Below are positions 41,733-51,805 of a DNA stretch of 64,000 nucleotides, piece by piece. The stretch is from positions 5,702,501-5,766,500 of the forward strand of contig NZ_CP073766.1 of NCBI RefSeq assembly GCF_018255755.1, read 5' to 3'. Both the position numbers and the translations under genes were made by a program. Source of the stretch: Chitinophaga sp. HK235 (GTDB taxonomy: Bacteria > Bacteroidota > Bacteroidia > Chitinophagales > Chitinophagaceae). Position 1 is the stretch's first letter; each line of letters starts with the position of its first letter. The notes beneath the pieces are model-generated. The model was not told the origin of the DNA and searched no databases. It was given only the letters and a program-made list of their open reading frames with translations.

Positions 41733-42506
41733 TTACCAGAACAGCGGTGACTGGAAGAAATGAGAAGGTGTGAGGCCGGTGAAGCGTTTAAAGCTTTTGT
41801 TGAAATGGGCCTGATCGAAATAACCAGCATCCAGGGCTAGATCTGTAAGGCTTTGAGTGGGCTGTTTGCGAGTGATGAGGGATTTTAGCCGGATGATGGA
41901 GGCGTATTGTTTGGGCGAAGTGCCGATGGTTTTTCTGAAACGTTTTTCGAAGGCATCCTGGCTTAGGTAGTTGGATGCAGCCAGGTTTTTTATAGGGAGA
42001 TCTCCCTGTGTTGTTTGTATTTGCTGAAGGACGTTTAATATCAGGTTGTCCTGTTTGGAGCCATGCAGCAATGAGAGTAACAGTGTTTCAATAACTGTTA
42101 TTCTCTCGTGGGTAGTTTTGGCTTCGGCCAGCTGTTCTTCTATGATAGCGGTTTGCTGCCGGCTGATGAAATTATCCAATGAAACGCTGTGTTCAAACAG
42201 TTCATGGAGCGGTGTTTTAAAGAAGGCTGCTGCGCCGGCAGGTTTAAACTGTACAATAATGGCAGCGGTGTTTTCCTGGTAATTGATCAGCCGTACAGAA
42301 GACCTTAATCCCGATATAACGGCTGCCGGCACCGGATTGGCCTGCTGATCGCTGAGGTAATTGATCCGGCCTTTATAACGGAAGGCGATGGCGGGCGTGG
42401 TGTCGGGCAATACCCGGTTGACCCGTGCATCCTGGCTTTCAATGATTTTGTAAGCCTGGATGAAAGGTTGTAGTGGTGCGGAGGGTATGTAAGGCTTCAG
42501 GAGCAT
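41733..42506 (-). CDS. AraC family regulator with N-terminal cupin-like domain
   Basis: 257 residues from the ATG at 42506. The N-terminal part (LKPYIPSAPLQPFIQAYKIIES ... VIQFKPAGAAAFFKTPLHEL) is the domain seen in Bacteroidota AraC proteins with unknown ligands, and the HTH_18 ends with LALDAGYFDQAHFNKSFKRFTGLTPSHF. It lies 65 nt upstream of the SnoaL-ABM fusion gene and could regulate it. Confidence 0.9.
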   Translation of the reverse strand: MLLKPYIPSAPLQPFIQAYKIIESQDARVNRVLPDTTPAIAFRYKGRINYLSDQQANPVPAAVISGLRSSVRLINYQENTAAIIVQFKPAGAAAFFKTPLHELFEHSVSLDNFISRQQTAIIEEQLAEAKTTHERITVIETLLLSLLHGSKQDNLILNVLQQIQTTQGDLPIKNLAASNYLSQDAFEKRFRKTIGTSPKQYASIIRLKSLITRKQPTQSLTDLALDAGYFDQAHFNKSFKRFTGLTPSHFFQSPLFW

Positions 42507-42526
42507 CTTACTCAAAGATAATAAAA

Positions 42527-43630
42527 TCAGGATTCCGGAGCTGATTCATCATATTCATCCAGGACAGTAGGTTTGAGACTGGCCAGGTGTTTATCTTTCG
42601 CGATGAGTAATATATTTTCATAACTCAGGTAGGTGCAGGTATTTTTCATGGGGCCATGCTCCATGAATGAAAATACGGGCCTCGTTATTTCCTGGAAAAC
42701 TTTATCCCGCCTTTCCTGAGGAGCTACAATATGTAGTTTTACATTCATATTGGGTTGTAGTGCCATCAGGTCGGCCATGCGGAGAATGCCGGAATAAACA
42801 GAAGTGGTATGCTCCACTTCAAAGGCTCTGACGATCATGTTGCGGCTGATCCACAGCACATCAATGTTTTCGATGGTTTTCAGTACAGCGTTTACATAAT
42901 TTAATGGGAGTGTCTCCAGAAGGCTATTGTCTGCTGCATTCCAGTGTTCCAGTACTCTTTGTCTGTCTGCTCTTGGAAGCCATATGCTGAAACCCATTTT
43001 CTCTCCTATTTCGGCCAGTTTGGCCTGTATTGTGATGCTCTCCCTTGGAAAGGGCTGATTAGACAGGATACCAGGGTCTTCCCGCTCCGGAATGGTGAGT
43101 TCTATTGCTCCTGTTGTTTGTAATGCTGTGACGGAAGTATCGATCTTTTTCTGATCAGCATCAGTGAGCGTATAAGTTACAGGGGCGGCCCGCTGTTGCA
43201 GCAGTATTTTCTCCAGATAGGCACCATCTTCATCCTTCAGTCTGCGCAGATTGCTTCTTACGTGTATGGTCCAGGTATTGCTGCCGGGCGGCAAGAGTCT
43301 GGTAAAAGATAAGTGGTTAAAACTTCTGCTGTCCGTAATCGGAATACCTTGTTCAAAGGAAAGCCAGACAGTGGGATTGATTTTAAATCGTAAGGTATAT
43401 GGGTCGTTAACCGGGTAATATATAGGCTTATCGTTTTCAAACAGGAGGCTGTTGATTTCCATGACCCCAACCCATCTTGATAGTTTTGTTACATAACAAA
43501 TAAGCTTATCGCCAGGACGAAGGTTTTTAGCGATAGATCGTTTGCTTTCCATAAAGCCGGAAAGGCTTTTGTCTGAATTGGAGAAGGCTTCGTAGGTGGC
43601 TGGAGAGAAAAGGTTAATATAATAGGCCAT
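42527..43630 (-). CDS. EVE/PUA-like domain fused to PD-(D/E)XK-like nuclease domain
   Basis: 367 residues. N-terminal AYYINLFSPATYEAF with KNLRPGDKLICYVTKLSRWVGVMEI (to about 60) has the EVE/YTH-like arrangement of proteins that read modified bases. A variable linker covers about 140-200. The C-terminal part has IGEKMGFSIW, Asp257 (IDVLW) and Glu271-Val-Glu273 (FEVEHTTSVYSGILRMADL), consistent with a PD-(D/E)XK active site with Glu210, Asp257 and Glu271 or Glu273. The likely role is a modification-dependent restriction enzyme. It is a single gene with no methyltransferase or ATPase beside it. The domain calls are structural inference. Confidence 0.62.
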   Translation of the reverse strand: MAYYINLFSPATYEAFSNSDKSLSGFMESKRSIAKNLRPGDKLICYVTKLSRWVGVMEINSLLFENDKPIYYPVNDPYTLRFKINPTVWLSFEQGIPITDSRSFNHLSFTRLLPPGSNTWTIHVRSNLRRLKDEDGAYLEKILLQQRAAPVTYTLTDADQKKIDTSVTALQTTGAIELTIPEREDPGILSNQPFPRESITIQAKLAEIGEKMGFSIWLPRADRQRVLEHWNAADNSLLETLPLNYVNAVLKTIENIDVLWISRNMIVRAFEVEHTTSVYSGILRMADLMALQPNMNVKLHIVAPQERRDKVFQEITRPVFSFMEHGPMKNTCTYLSYENILLIAKDKHLASLKPTVLDEYDESAPES

Positions 43631-43777
43631 GGGTGTTACATTCAAGGATTGGTAATGTAGACAAGTATAAGGTTTTTTAGTGATTAATTGTTAACTTAAA
43701 GTAGATGCTTTACTTGTATAATGCCCGCATATTACCAACGTTTTTTTAGAAAATCCCAGATGAAAAAATCCTAATCT

Positions 43778-44422
43778 ATGAATGTAATCATCCGCCTTTA
43801 CGTTGTACTATTTGTTTTTATTGCTTCAACTGCAAATGGACAGGTGAACAAGTCCCTGGCCGGTACTATTGACAACCTCTATGAAGCTGATCAGACAGTG
43901 CAGCTCCGATTGCTGGAAATGAACCAGCACAAGGCTCCCCAGGATAGCATGGAAAAACAGTATTCTCTAAAACGGGCAATGTATAAACGCAATTTGCAGG
44001 TCATCAAAAAGATTTACGCACAATATGGTTACCCAACCATCACATTGGTAGGTGCCGATGCTTCGCATCATTTTTTTATACTCATCCAGCATGCCGATAG
44101 TGAACCCCATTTCCAGCTGGAAATGCTGCCGATATTGGACAGCCTTTCCCAAAAAGGCGATATATTGAGGAAGGACTATGCCTATCTCTATGATCGTGTT
44201 CAGCATAATACAGGCGGGAAACAACGTTATGGGACACAGCCTGCTTATGGTGAGAACGGCAGTTTGTTTGACAAAAACAACAGGATCATTTATCCGCCCG
44301 ACCTGGAAGATCCGGAAAATGTGGATGCACGGAGAAAAGAAGCAGGTATGGAACCTATTGAGCAATATTATGAATCTGTCTTACAATTGCTGGGCAGGCC
44401 CAGAGCGAAGCCGAAGCAATAG
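43778..44422 (+). CDS. DUF6624-like secreted protein
   Basis: 214 residues with a signal peptide (1-21, STANGQ). The rest resembles the DUF6624 family, with HHFFILIQHADSEPHFQLEMLPIL, KGDILRKDYAYLYDRVQHNTGGKQRYGTQ and the RRKEAGMEPIEQYYESV tail. Function unknown. It is divergent from the EVE-nuclease gene (147-nt gap) and 66 nt before the SMI1/KNR4 gene; the family is often found near toxin-immunity type genes, which is only a weak hint. Confidence 0.72.
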   Translation: MNVIIRLYVVLFVFIASTANGQVNKSLAGTIDNLYEADQTVQLRLLEMNQHKAPQDSMEKQYSLKRAMYKRNLQVIKKIYAQYGYPTITLVGADASHHFFILIQHADSEPHFQLEMLPILDSLSQKGDILRKDYAYLYDRVQHNTGGKQRYGTQPAYGENGSLFDKNNRIIYPPDLEDPENVDARRKEAGMEPIEQYYESVLQLLGRPRAKPKQ

Positions 44423-44488
44423 ATTGAATCGCCCTGAAAAAATTTGATAATTTTAGATGGTTAAAAGATATGCTTTCCCGTTACACCT

Positions 44489-45289
44489 ATGAAGTCACAC
44501 ATAACATTTCCCGCGGATCTTATCGATTTTCTTGTCTGGGTAAAAACAACCACAGAATCCGCCTGGAGCAACGTTCCGCCGGAAAGTGCCATCCATGGAG
44601 CTAAATGGCTAGGTTTGAGTGATCAGGAAATCGATGGATTGGAACAGAAATACGATATAAAGTTTGGATATGAGCACAGGGCTTTTTTGAAGGTATTGCA
44701 TACCATAGACAAAAATTATGATGAGCCTGAATATGATAAAGATGATGAGGAAGATAGTCCAATGGCTGCCTGGGGCACTCCTTCGTTCTTCTATAACTGG
44801 CTGACAGATACGAATTGGATTGAGAACAAACTTGAATGGCGTTACGAAACCATTTTATTTGATGTACTTAATACCGGATTTTGGTTAAAATCATGGGGAC
44901 AACGTCCTGATACCAGAGAAGAGAAAACCCGGATATTTTCAGCATGGTATCATAATGCTCCCAGGCTGCTGCCTGTTAAGGCACATACCTTTTTAATGGA
45001 TGATGCCGGTCATGGGCTTAAGCCGCTGTTGTCTGTTTATGGAACAGATACTATTGTGATAGCCTGGAGCTTACGGCATTATCTGATGAGGACATTTGCT
45101 AAGGAACTGGAGCTGGAAGAAATGGTTTTCGATGAGGAAGGTCAATATTATTATGATAGAATAGTAAGCGGTATACCTGAACTGGATGATTGGGAAACAA
45201 TCAGACTGGATGATGCTGATATACCTTATTGGAAAGGCATAATTACATACTGGAAGTGTTCATCTCCCTGGCAGGGCTTCAGAGTATAG
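44489..45289 (+). CDS. SMI1/KNR4-family protein
   Basis: 266 residues. The region with SAIHGAKWLGLSDQEIDGLEQKYDIKFGYEHRAFLKVLHTID is the SMI1/KNR4 signature, and the C-terminal LKPLLSVYGTDTIVIAWSLRHYL follows. Members include immunity proteins for secreted toxins; no toxin gene is visible here. The nearest secreted neighbour is the DUF6624 protein. A strong terminator lies just after the stop. Confidence 0.8.
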   Translation: MKSHITFPADLIDFLVWVKTTTESAWSNVPPESAIHGAKWLGLSDQEIDGLEQKYDIKFGYEHRAFLKVLHTIDKNYDEPEYDKDDEEDSPMAAWGTPSFFYNWLTDTNWIENKLEWRYETILFDVLNTGFWLKSWGQRPDTREEKTRIFSAWYHNAPRLLPVKAHTFLMDDAGHGLKPLLSVYGTDTIVIAWSLRHYLMRTFAKELELEEMVFDEEGQYYYDRIVSGIPELDDWETIRLDDADIPYWKGIITYWKCSSPWQGFRV

Positions 45290-45293
45290 CTGA

Positions 45294-45341
45294 TTTAAAT
45301 CAAACGGCTTGAGCCCAGGGACTCAAGCCGTTTGATTTAAA
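45294..45341. terminator. Bidirectional terminator between SMI1/KNR4 and metallophosphoesterase genes
   Basis: Twenty-base-pair perfect stem (arms 45294-45313 and 45322-45341) with an eight-base loop CCCAGGGA, between convergent genes. The stem contains AAACGGCTTGAG and ends in A/T runs on both sides. Confidence 0.85.
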
Positions 45342-45353
45342 AGGAATCACTTA

Positions 45354-46253
45354 TCAATATCCATGTGCGATATATTCATTCTCCACCTGTCCATCTTCGT
45401 ATAACCGCAGGATAGCATATCCCGGCGGTGTTTCGAAGTAGTATCCTTTGCCTGCGGAATCCTTATCGCCGGCGCCCCACCAGAAGCCCGACATGGAACC
45501 ATTACAGCAGTAATGGATACCATTGTATAGCGCATTGTCGGCAAGGTGGTTATGACCGCTGAGACATATCTTCACTTTATCCTTGTGTTTGTAGAAGAGG
45601 TTTTTCAGCTTTACATGGTCGCTATGGCCACCACCTACCAGGGTGGGTGTTACGCCCAGGATAGGGTAATGCGACATTAGTAATGTAGGCGTACCGGGAG
45701 CCAGCTGCTGCAGATCATTTTCCAGCCATTTGAACTGCTCTTCATCCAGTGATATTTTATCATTGTTGCCATCGAGGATTACAAAATGCCAGCCTTTTTT
45801 AGTGAAGCTGTAGTAGCGTGCGGGGATTTTGAGCCGTTTTACTACATAAGGTTTGCCGTACATTTCATCCTGTTCTGACGGTGCTTTCCACCACATGTCA
45901 TGATTGCCAAGACAGCTATATACCGCATAAGGTTTTGCCGTTTCTATGCATCGGTCCCATATGCTCCATAATTCTGTGACCTGCTCCCGTTTAACGTTAT
46001 CATAAGAAGCATCCATGATAGAGTCGCCACCATTGAGGATAAAGTCAACGCCCTGTTTTTTCACGGCTGCAAGGCATTTGATAAAACGTTCGGGGGCATT
46101 ATCTCCTGCGGCTATGTGTACATCTGTAATATGGGCAACAGTCAGTACCGGCTTGCGTTTGGAGCTGGATGCTGCTGCGGCCTTTATGGCCGGTGATAGT
46201 AAGGAAGCAGCTGCCAGGAGGCCGCTACCTTTGATGATATCTCTTCTGTTCAT
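45354..46253 (-). CDS. Tat-exported metallophosphoesterase (locus 2)
   Basis: 299 residues. Twin-arginine signal MNRRDIIKGSGLLAAASLLSPA, then a calcineurin-like phosphoesterase with ITDVH, NGGDSI, GNHDMWW, SHYPILG and SGHNHLADN metal-ligand blocks. Tat export and location suggest a periplasmic enzyme. It starts 1 nt after the susD stop, so translation is coupled and it belongs to the locus 2 operon. It may remove phosphate from the imported substrate; which substrate is unknown. Confidence 0.9.
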   Translation of the reverse strand: MNRRDIIKGSGLLAAASLLSPAIKAAAASSSKRKPVLTVAHITDVHIAAGDNAPERFIKCLAAVKKQGVDFILNGGDSIMDASYDNVKREQVTELWSIWDRCIETAKPYAVYSCLGNHDMWWKAPSEQDEMYGKPYVVKRLKIPARYYSFTKKGWHFVILDGNNDKISLDEEQFKWLENDLQQLAPGTPTLLMSHYPILGVTPTLVGGGHSDHVKLKNLFYKHKDKVKICLSGHNHLADNALYNGIHYCCNGSMSGFWWGAGDKDSAGKGYYFETPPGYAILRLYEDGQVENEYIAHGY

Positions 46254-46254
46254 A

Positions 46255-48054
46255 TTATTGCCAGTCAAAAATTTGTTTGAGATTAGGATTTAATACCATT
46301 TGCGTATAGGGAATCGGACGGTAGTAGTATTGAGGTTCCAGGAATGTTCTGGGTGTGATCTCTGTAACCAGTGCTCCGCCGGCGGTACCGTTTTTCATAT
46401 ATACGGTCACGTTATCACCGAAAGAACCGGCTTTGTAGTAGATGAGGTTTACGCCCAGTGAATTTTTTTCCTTCTTGTCGTCTGTTGGAATATCTGCACT
46501 TTGATCTATCAGGATGATATCCGGAATACCATCACCGGTCAGGTCAAATTTACCGAGGCCGGGGAAATACATGCCCTCAGGCTGTTTGGCAAGCAGTTTG
46601 CCGGCATGCCATCTCATGAGGTCATCGAAGCGGTAGCCTTCCATGGCCAGTTCCACCCTTCTTTCCCGGCGTATTTCGAGGATAACACCTTTCAGCGGGC
46701 CGCTCACATCAGGATATCTGGCTGCCAGCACCATATCCGGGTCCGCACCGGCCATGGCCAGGCTGACAGGCGGCATTTGCACCCGGGCACGCAGCAGGTT
46801 AATGGATTGGTCAAGATCTGCTTGTGTAAGGCTTGCCTGTTCCGCTTTTGCTTCTGCATAAATCAGCAATGTCTCAGCATAACGGTACATCGGTACATCT
46901 ACACTACCTGCCATAATATTATCGGTAGTATTGGTAAAACCTTTTATCTGGTGGTAACCGGAGAAGTTTTTATTCAGACGCTGGATGTATGGTTTGTTAT
47001 CACCAGCTTTTACAAAACCAGGCCAGGCCAATGTTTGCTTTAATCTGGGATCGCGGTTCTGGAACTCCTGTACAAACTGCATTTGATCATATCCGGGTTG
47101 GTCGGTATAGCGGGTGCCATCTTTCATGAGATAACTCTGCACGAGGTCGCGGGAAGGCGACTGTTCGTAGTCTCCGAAGACAGTGCCGGTACCTCCGCTG
47201 CTGGCAGATTTGCTGGCATCATAAGGATAAGCCAGTATCACTTCCTTGTTCTGGAGCAGGTCCTGGCTGTAAAATAATGTAGCATAATCCTGTGCGGGGT
47301 TGCCGGTGTTGTAGATGGTGAAACCGCCGTTCTTTATAATATCCTGTGTTACATTGATGGCGGTATCCAGAAACCGTCCGGCAGTGGCTTGCAGATTCAG
47401 TTCCGGATGGTATTTGCGGTAGGTGCCTTCGTATAGTGCAATGCGTGCAAACAGTGCTTTGGCTGCCCATACGTTGGGAGTACCGGAGGGTACGTTGCTA
47501 CGTATATGGGCGGCGGCAAAACTGAGGTCTGCCATCATACTGTCTACTACGAGTGCCCGGGGAGAGCGGGGCTTGTATAGTTGTGCCGTATCACTTGGGT
47601 TCATCGTCTGACCATACCAGGGCACATCTGAATAACGTTTTATTTTACCGAAATAAAAGAGTGCGCGGTAATATCTGGCCATACCGGCATAGTGGTCTTT
47701 TACATCCTGGGTGGCCTGAGCTTTGTTGTAGTTCTCCAGGAAATAATTGATGTTGCGCAGCCGTGCCCAGTCCCAGCCATCAGGTAAATTTTTGGAGCTG
47801 GGTGAGCCGGTCATAATGTTTTTGACTTCTTTGGCCGCTGTGGTGGCCATATTGTCGCTGCTTTGGTCATCATAGTAGATCCCTGTGCCAGGCATAGAGA
47901 GCAGGCCGTTGATATACAATGCCAGATCTTCTTCTGATTTAAAAAAGAGCTGTGGAGAGATGGCATCCTGCGGATACCGGTCGAAAAAAGATTTTTTACA
48001 GGCAGTACCGGCCAACAGAAGACCGGTTATTATTATGATGGAAATTTTTTTCAT
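46255..48054 (-). CDS. SusD/RagB-family outer-membrane lipoprotein (locus 2)
   Basis: 599 residues, longer than the locus 1 SusD. Lipobox LLAGTAC with Cys19, then KKSFFDRYPQDAISPQLFFKSEEDLALYINGLLSMPG, the SusD opening. TPR region (AKALFARIALYEGTYRK) and C-terminal RRERRVELAMEGYRFDDLMRW. It lies 33 nt after susC, with the metallophosphoesterase gene directly behind. Confidence 0.95.
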   Translation of the reverse strand: MKKISIIIITGLLLAGTACKKSFFDRYPQDAISPQLFFKSEEDLALYINGLLSMPGTGIYYDDQSSDNMATTAAKEVKNIMTGSPSSKNLPDGWDWARLRNINYFLENYNKAQATQDVKDHYAGMARYYRALFYFGKIKRYSDVPWYGQTMNPSDTAQLYKPRSPRALVVDSMMADLSFAAAHIRSNVPSGTPNVWAAKALFARIALYEGTYRKYHPELNLQATAGRFLDTAINVTQDIIKNGGFTIYNTGNPAQDYATLFYSQDLLQNKEVILAYPYDASKSASSGGTGTVFGDYEQSPSRDLVQSYLMKDGTRYTDQPGYDQMQFVQEFQNRDPRLKQTLAWPGFVKAGDNKPYIQRLNKNFSGYHQIKGFTNTTDNIMAGSVDVPMYRYAETLLIYAEAKAEQASLTQADLDQSINLLRARVQMPPVSLAMAGADPDMVLAARYPDVSGPLKGVILEIRRERRVELAMEGYRFDDLMRWHAGKLLAKQPEGMYFPGLGKFDLTGDGIPDIILIDQSADIPTDDKKEKNSLGVNLIYYKAGSFGDNVTVYMKNGTAGGALVTEITPRTFLEPQYYYRPIPYTQMVLNPNLKQIFDWQ

Positions 48055-48087
48055 GTTACGGTGTTTAAAAGATTACCATATCAGGGA

Positions 48088-51000
48088 TTACAGGTCAAGA
48101 TTGATACCTACAGCATATTTGCGCTGATAAGGATATGCCCATCCGTAGCCATCTGTAATGGATTCGGGATCGAGATATTTTTTGATGGCAGAAAACTCGA
48201 AGAGGTTTTCACCGGAGACAAATACACGTAAGCGTGAGATACGGTAACGTTTTAAAACGGATTGCGGCAGTGTATATCCTATCGTCAGGTTTTTGACACG
48301 GAGATAGGCAGCGTTCAACAGATATTTTGTTTGCGGGATATCCAGGCCGCTGCCATAGTTGTTGTCTGCCAGCCATGACTGTAATACAGGGAAGTAGCCA
48401 TTTGGATTGGCATCTGCGAGGCCGGCCTTGATATAGGACTGGGAGTGCTGCGCGCGCAGGGAAGCATCGTCAGCTGTACCGCGGTAGTAGTCGAGGTTCC
48501 AGGGATAAATGCTGGCATATGGCTGTTGATAAGGGCCCCAGAAGAGATAATGGTGCGGATAATAATCCATCTTGGCGATGCCTTGCAGGAAAACGTTTAT
48601 ATCAAAACCTTTCCAGCTGGCGTCCAGGTTGATACCGAAACGGTAGCGCGGACTGCTGTTGCCAATGATAGTGAGGTCCTGGGGATCTTTGGTACTCGGA
48701 CCACGATCAATTTTACCATCACCGTTAAGATCTTTGTATTTGGGCCATCCGGGTACGATATCGAGGGCTCCCCAGGGAATAATAGCTTTTTCATCCAGGG
48801 CTTTGATTTCATCTTTGTTTCTGAAGACGCCATCATTAACAAGGCCCCAGATTTCGCCAAGGGTCTGCCCTTCCCGGTAAGTACTCAGCAGTTGCTGCTC
48901 ATTTTTGAAACGGGTGATCCTGGTCTTATCATCAGACACAAACACTTTTGCCCCAAAGCTCAGCGGGTCTCCTCCCACATTGAAGGTATTATGGTAGCCA
49001 AGCGTCAGCTCCCAGCCACGGGTAGAGAGGTCTGCTGAGTTCTGCATGGGAGGAGTCGTTCCGAGCACTCCAGGTAGCTCCACACCTTTTGACAGCATAC
49101 CGATAGTATTACGCACATAATAATCAAAAGTGGCCTGCACATTGTTACCCCACAATCCCACGTCTGCGCCTATATTGGCAGTGGTTACTTTTTCCCAGGT
49201 ATAGTTGTTGGGGTCCACGCGGATATCCGGAGCATTTTTGATGATGGTTTGATTGATATTACCTCCGATCAGGTAACCGGAAAGAGCAGTAGGAAGTGTC
49301 TGGATATATCCGAAGTCACTAACGCTCTGGTTGCCCAGGTTTCCGTAAGAGGCTCTTATTTTAAGTGTTGGCAATTGTTTGGAAATACCTTTCATGAAAT
49401 TTTCTTCACTGGCGATCCAGGCTCCTGAGATGGAAGGGAAGAGCCCCCAGCGTTTGTTGGAAGGAAAGCGGGAGGAGCCATCATAGCGACCATTAGCTTC
49501 GATGATATAACGGTCTTTGTAGGTGTAGTTGATCCTGCCAAAGAAACTTCTGATCGCATAGGCTGTGTAATCGGTGCCCAGTTTGCTATCACCGCTGGTC
49601 AGTGCTACATAAGGCAGGGATGAAGAGATAAGCCCTTGTTTGGTAACATTTAGTTTGTTCCATTCATAGTTCTCCTGGTTAAAGCCGCCCAACAGCTGGA
49701 TTTTGTGGTCTTTGCCGAGCGTTTTGTGATAGTTGGCATAGAGGTCATATACATCGTGTATCGCCATGGCATTGTTTTCTGCTACATAACCTGTACCACC
49801 TTCCTGACGGATATCATTGGGGCCGAAACCGATATTGTATTTTTTGGAGTCTGTATGATATTTCCATTGTTCCCGTTTGAAGCTGGCATCACCAGTAATC
49901 TGCAGGTCGTTGTTGAGGAAGGAGGCCACACCTCTGATAACGTTCTGGAAACCGAAGCGTGTTTGTGTAGTCCTGCCTCCGTCTACGAGTTGTGCTGCTA
50001 GGCGTCCGGCGCTGGTGTTGGCCCAGGTGCCATCGGGATTTACCGCTACCATGGTGGGTTGCAGGTAATAAACGTCGGTGATGTTATAGGTAGGTGCATC
50101 AGCTTTGGTCTGGTATATGCTGAGGTTATTGTCTACCTGCAGCCAGCTGAATGGTTTAATGTTGATTTTGTTGCGCAGCCCATAGCGGTCCCATTTGTCT
50201 TTGGACAGTTTGTTAAGGCCGTTCTCATCGGTGAAGTCGGCGGAAAGCAGGTATGATACCGGCATTTTTTTCGCTGTTTCAGCAGAGCCGTTCAAAGAGA
50301 TGCTGTGGTATTGGGAGAAATTGGATTTACTGAAAAAATAATCATTCCAGTTGTTGCTGCCCATATAAGCCCATTTGGAAGGGTCGCTGGGGTCAATGCG
50401 GGTATCCGGGAGAGATGGATCATCGGACCTTTCTCTGGCCCATTTATAGTATTCATCGGAATAACTTACATAGGCCCAGGGAGTATTATGGGTGGCTGTT
50501 TCCATTACACGGGAAACGATGTAGGGATCGGTTACCGCATCCGGCATGACGGTTCGGCGGGATTTAGCGAAATAGTTGTTGTAGCTGACGGATTGCCGTC
50601 CGCCGGTGGTACCTTGTTTGGTGGTGATGAGGATCACACCAAAAGCCGCACGGGCACCATAAATAGCCGCAGAGGCAGCGTCACGCAATACAGAAATGGA
50701 AGCGATGTCAGAAGGGTTCAGTCGAAGCAGATCGTCGGTGGCTGCCGTGATACCATCAATAATGATCAATGGTGCATCTGTTTTGTCATTCAGAGATGTT
50801 ACGCCGCGGATATTGATCTTAGGAGTCTGACCGGGTGCACCGCCTTTGTAGGTGATATTCAAACCCGGGCTCACACCTTGCAGACCCTGCATGACATTGG
50901 CGATAGGCCTTTCTGCCAGTTGTTTTCCGCTGATCTGGTCGATGGCACCTGTAACATTGATTTTTTTCTGGGTGCCATAACCGACTACGATTACTTCTTC

Positions 51001-51615
51001 CATGGAGTTTTTAGAGGGCTCCATTGTGATGGTCACATTATCCCTTCCATTGAGACTAACCTCCTGTTGGTTGAACCCAATGTAGGATACAACCAGCACA
51101 GCGTTTTCAGGTACTTTTATTTCGAAATTGCCTTTAGCGTCTGTTGTAACGCCAACGGCTGTATTTTTCAACCGCACGGTGACGCCGGGAAGTGTCTCGC
51201 CCGCAGGGGTGATGACCTTTCCCTTTACAACCACATCTTTGCTGACAATGGCTGCAGGAGCAATCACGATAAGGTTGCCCGGGATGATACGGTATCCCAA
51301 TGCTGTTTTGTTCAGCAGTTGGCCCATCACCTTGTCGATAGACAACTCGTTGGCGTCCAGCGATACTTTGAGATGCAGCGGGAGATTATCATCATTGTAC
51401 ACAAAACGGTAACTACTGGTCTTTTCCAGCATGGCCAGTGCTTTTTCAAGCTGTACCTGTGATATCTTCAACGTTATCCTTGACTGGGAGCGCACTGCAG
51501 CACTCAGATGCAGACAGGCGACCGTTATGAATAGTGTAAGAAATTTCATAAAAATTAACAGCTTATACAAGCCCCGCCGTTGCAGGGCACAATTGTCCAC
51601 TGTGTTTTTTTTCAT
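48088..51615 (-). CDS. SusC/RagA-family TonB-dependent receptor with STN domain (locus 2)
   Basis: 1175 residues from the ATG at 51615, whose upstream sequence is A-rich. Signal peptide MKFLTLFITVACLHLSAAVRS follows an N-terminal extension of about 22 residues. STN domain (ITLKISQVQLEKALAMLEKTSSYRFVY), CarboxypepD_reg-like repeat (VKGKVITPAGETLPGVTVRLKN), plug with VVGYGTQKKINVTGAI and NIRGVTSLNDK, then barrel. The STN domain ties it to the FecR and sigma genes upstream. Confidence 0.95.
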   Translation of the reverse strand: MKKNTVDNCALQRRGLYKLLIFMKFLTLFITVACLHLSAAVRSQSRITLKISQVQLEKALAMLEKTSSYRFVYNDDNLPLHLKVSLDANELSIDKVMGQLLNKTALGYRIIPGNLIVIAPAAIVSKDVVVKGKVITPAGETLPGVTVRLKNTAVGVTTDAKGNFEIKVPENAVLVVSYIGFNQQEVSLNGRDNVTITMEPSKNSMEEVIVVGYGTQKKINVTGAIDQISGKQLAERPIANVMQGLQGVSPGLNITYKGGAPGQTPKINIRGVTSLNDKTDAPLIIIDGITAATDDLLRLNPSDIASISVLRDAASAAIYGARAAFGVILITTKQGTTGGRQSVSYNNYFAKSRRTVMPDAVTDPYIVSRVMETATHNTPWAYVSYSDEYYKWARERSDDPSLPDTRIDPSDPSKWAYMGSNNWNDYFFSKSNFSQYHSISLNGSAETAKKMPVSYLLSADFTDENGLNKLSKDKWDRYGLRNKINIKPFSWLQVDNNLSIYQTKADAPTYNITDVYYLQPTMVAVNPDGTWANTSAGRLAAQLVDGGRTTQTRFGFQNVIRGVASFLNNDLQITGDASFKREQWKYHTDSKKYNIGFGPNDIRQEGGTGYVAENNAMAIHDVYDLYANYHKTLGKDHKIQLLGGFNQENYEWNKLNVTKQGLISSSLPYVALTSGDSKLGTDYTAYAIRSFFGRINYTYKDRYIIEANGRYDGSSRFPSNKRWGLFPSISGAWIASEENFMKGISKQLPTLKIRASYGNLGNQSVSDFGYIQTLPTALSGYLIGGNINQTIIKNAPDIRVDPNNYTWEKVTTANIGADVGLWGNNVQATFDYYVRNTIGMLSKGVELPGVLGTTPPMQNSADLSTRGWELTLGYHNTFNVGGDPLSFGAKVFVSDDKTRITRFKNEQQLLSTYREGQTLGEIWGLVNDGVFRNKDEIKALDEKAIIPWGALDIVPGWPKYKDLNGDGKIDRGPSTKDPQDLTIIGNSSPRYRFGINLDASWKGFDINVFLQGIAKMDYYPHHYLFWGPYQQPYASIYPWNLDYYRGTADDASLRAQHSQSYIKAGLADANPNGYFPVLQSWLADNNYGSGLDIPQTKYLLNAAYLRVKNLTIGYTLPQSVLKRYRISRLRVFVSGENLFEFSAIKKYLDPESITDGYGWAYPYQRKYAVGINLDL

Positions 51616-51805
51616 AAATTTGTTTTGTTGGTTAATTAATTTTTGTTTGTTGCGCAAAAGACAATACAAAGCCATTAACCGATAAATGAGCGGGGAATGG
51701 TGCGAACATTTCCCGTTTTCTTTATCTGTTAAGGAAGTAAGTTGGAATCAGTGTTGTTAGGTGTGAATTAAGCCATATGGTTCGTTTTATGTTAAACAGA
51801 TCGGA

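Noticed and set aside
45314..45321. CCCAGGGA in the terminator loop as another REP copy
   Set aside because: Only eight bases match, it sits in a loop, and the flanking stem is unrelated to the REP palindrome.
50305..51462. 385-codon open frame on the plus strand
   Set aside because: Antisense to the susC of locus 2; no family resemblance and no promoter.
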